Source: Methylobacterium thuringiense (GTDB lineage Bacteria > Pseudomonadota > Alphaproteobacteria > Rhizobiales > Beijerinckiaceae). Taken from it: a stretch of 64,000 bases of DNA. Shown one piece after another: positions 63,377 to 64,000 of the stretch. The stretch spans positions 226,750 to 290,749 of the forward strand of contig NZ_BPRA01000003.1 in NCBI RefSeq assembly GCF_022179645.1, written 5' to 3'. Position 1 is the first letter of the stretch; each line of letters starts with the position of its first letter. The notes under the pieces were generated by a model. It worked only from the letters and a program-made list of their open reading frames with translations, did not search any database and had not been told where the DNA came from. Position numbers and translations under genes: made by a program.

Positions 63377-63399
63377 CCGACCCGATGCAATCGGGTCGG
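63377..63399. repeat. Short palindrome downstream of the 44-bp element
   Basis: CCGACCCGAT-GCA-ATCGGGTCGG, a perfect 10-bp stem with a 3-base loop. It may belong to the same dispersed element or act as a terminator. Confidence 0.5.
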
Positions 63400-63513
63400 G
63401 TACGGCTCTAGTGGTCGAAATCTGACAGATAGAACCCGCTCCGACCGTCCGAGTTGGGTGGAAAGCGGACGGTATTCACCTGTCTCTAAAGCATCTGAGC
63501 TAAAGCGATCACG

Positions 63514-63972
63514 ATGACATCACCACCGCGCTTATCGCGAAACCAGCGACTTCGCCTTATCATTCCGGGCGTTGTCGCACTGCTTGTCTTCCTAACACTT
63601 GCGGGGTTCGGTGTTTGGCAAATTCTTCGAAGCATTGAAGCTTATTATATCTCCAAACATAGCTCAGTAATTGATGCTGAAGTCTTATCTACAAATAGAT
63701 ATAAGATGGATATTTATGGGTTGATTAAATTCAGCCTAAATGATGGTAACGTTGACAGAGAGTGTGTCGCAAAGGCCAATCTTGGTGGGGCAAGTAATTA
63801 TCTTAAATTCAAGCCAGGCGCTATTATAAAGATCATTCCGCAAACAGGATGCGACAATCCTATTATAATAACAGCAATCAGGTTTCCAATATTCGAATTA
63901 ATGATGAGTCTATTTTGGATTGCTTGTGCTTTCGTTCTGGCGGCGAAATTTCGACAAGCATTCCGCTTGTAG
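63514..63972 (+). CDS. Two-helix membrane protein (DUF3592-like layout)
   Basis: A 152-residue protein with membrane segments at about 14-37 (LIIPGVVALLVFLTLAGFGVWQIL) and 125-145 (FPIFELMMSLFWIACAFVLAA), and a roughly 85-residue periplasmic loop starting VIDAEVLSTNRYKMDIYGLIKFSLNDG. This two-helix-plus-loop layout resembles DUF3592 proteins. AT-rich third positions mark it as acquired. Confidence 0.65.
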   Translation: MTSPPRLSRNQRLRLIIPGVVALLVFLTLAGFGVWQILRSIEAYYISKHSSVIDAEVLSTNRYKMDIYGLIKFSLNDGNVDRECVAKANLGGASNYLKFKPGAIIKIIPQTGCDNPIIITAIRFPIFELMMSLFWIACAFVLAAKFRQAFRL

Positions 63973-64000
63973 TCTCCTTTGGGTCCAGGCCGTGTCAAAA

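Larger units (their letters stand above)
63098..63513. other. 416-bp gap containing palindromic repeats
   Basis: No gene seen. It contains the two palindromes listed separately, and becomes AT-rich toward the last gene. Confidence 0.45.

Overview
The window is a stretch of high-GC alphaproteobacterial chromosome, most likely from a Methylobacterium/Methylorubrum-type Rhizobiales. The inference rests on the DUF4167-prmC-prfA-ptsP-lysC block, DivK/PleD, the rpsF-rpsR-DUF2232-rplI-dnaB-alr-radA order, a RegB/RegA pair, intracellular PHB depolymerase, and a CbbR-fbp-prkB-rpe-cbbY cluster with no RuBisCO genes in view. No rRNA, CRISPR array or complete insertion sequence was seen. One tRNA gene (Thr, anticodon CGT) is present.

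Layout. 0-10.5 kb: the tail of a flagellar hook/flagellin-type gene, then a leftward housekeeping run (DUF4167, prmC, prfA, ptsP, lysC), then ubiG, a PEBP-family protein and a quinone oxidoreductase rightward. 10.5-18.7 kb: ruvC and ruvA on opposite strands around a YceI protein, divK-pleD, three overlapping tiny acidic genes, cysK, and small envelope or secreted proteins. 18.7-24.7 kb: a ferredoxin-reductase-like flavoprotein overlapping a CbbR/QscR-type LysR regulator, divergent from fbp-prkB-rpe-cbbY. 24.9-27 kb: an OpgC-type membrane protein overlapping an SGNH-type secreted protein. 27-34 kb: the conserved radA/alr/dnaB/rplI/rpsR/rpsF block. 34.3-36.5 kb: an AT-rich acquired island with a DUF262 gene broken by two -1 frame changes and an intact HEPN-family gene. 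36.5-54 kb: PH-domain and catalase-family proteins, pdxJ, acpS-lepB-rnc-era, rsmC/rsuA-like rRNA modification genes, CsbD proteins, phaZ, RegB/RegA, and a DEDDh exonuclease with a SWIM-like tail. 54-59 kb: tRNA-Thr, an Flp pilin, ilvE and a MarR-OmpR-histidine kinase operon (PetP/PetR type). 59.2-61.7 kb: a second acquired island with a decayed kinase fragment, then a divergent module of a TIR-domain protein with a small SGRYVT-repeat protein facing an XRE repressor with an ImmA/IrrE metallopeptidase. 61.8-64 kb: a fructosamine-kinase and low-molecular-weight phosphatase pair, palindromic repeats and an AT-rich membrane protein.

How the genes work together. The prk cluster probably makes ribulose-1,5-bisphosphate; in RuBisCO-less methylotrophs this is known to act as a signal read by a CbbR-like regulator. 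RegB/RegA would add redox control. The strongest candidate for an undescribed system is the TIR/XRE/ImmA module. Its 113-bp divergent promoter region holds three copies of a TTGC-N-AGAT-N-GC motif, two of them as near-perfect dyads, which suggests that the XRE protein represses both arms and that ImmA/IrrE may relieve the repression. The DUF262/HEPN pair is a second candidate defence locus, apparently inactivated or needing recoding.
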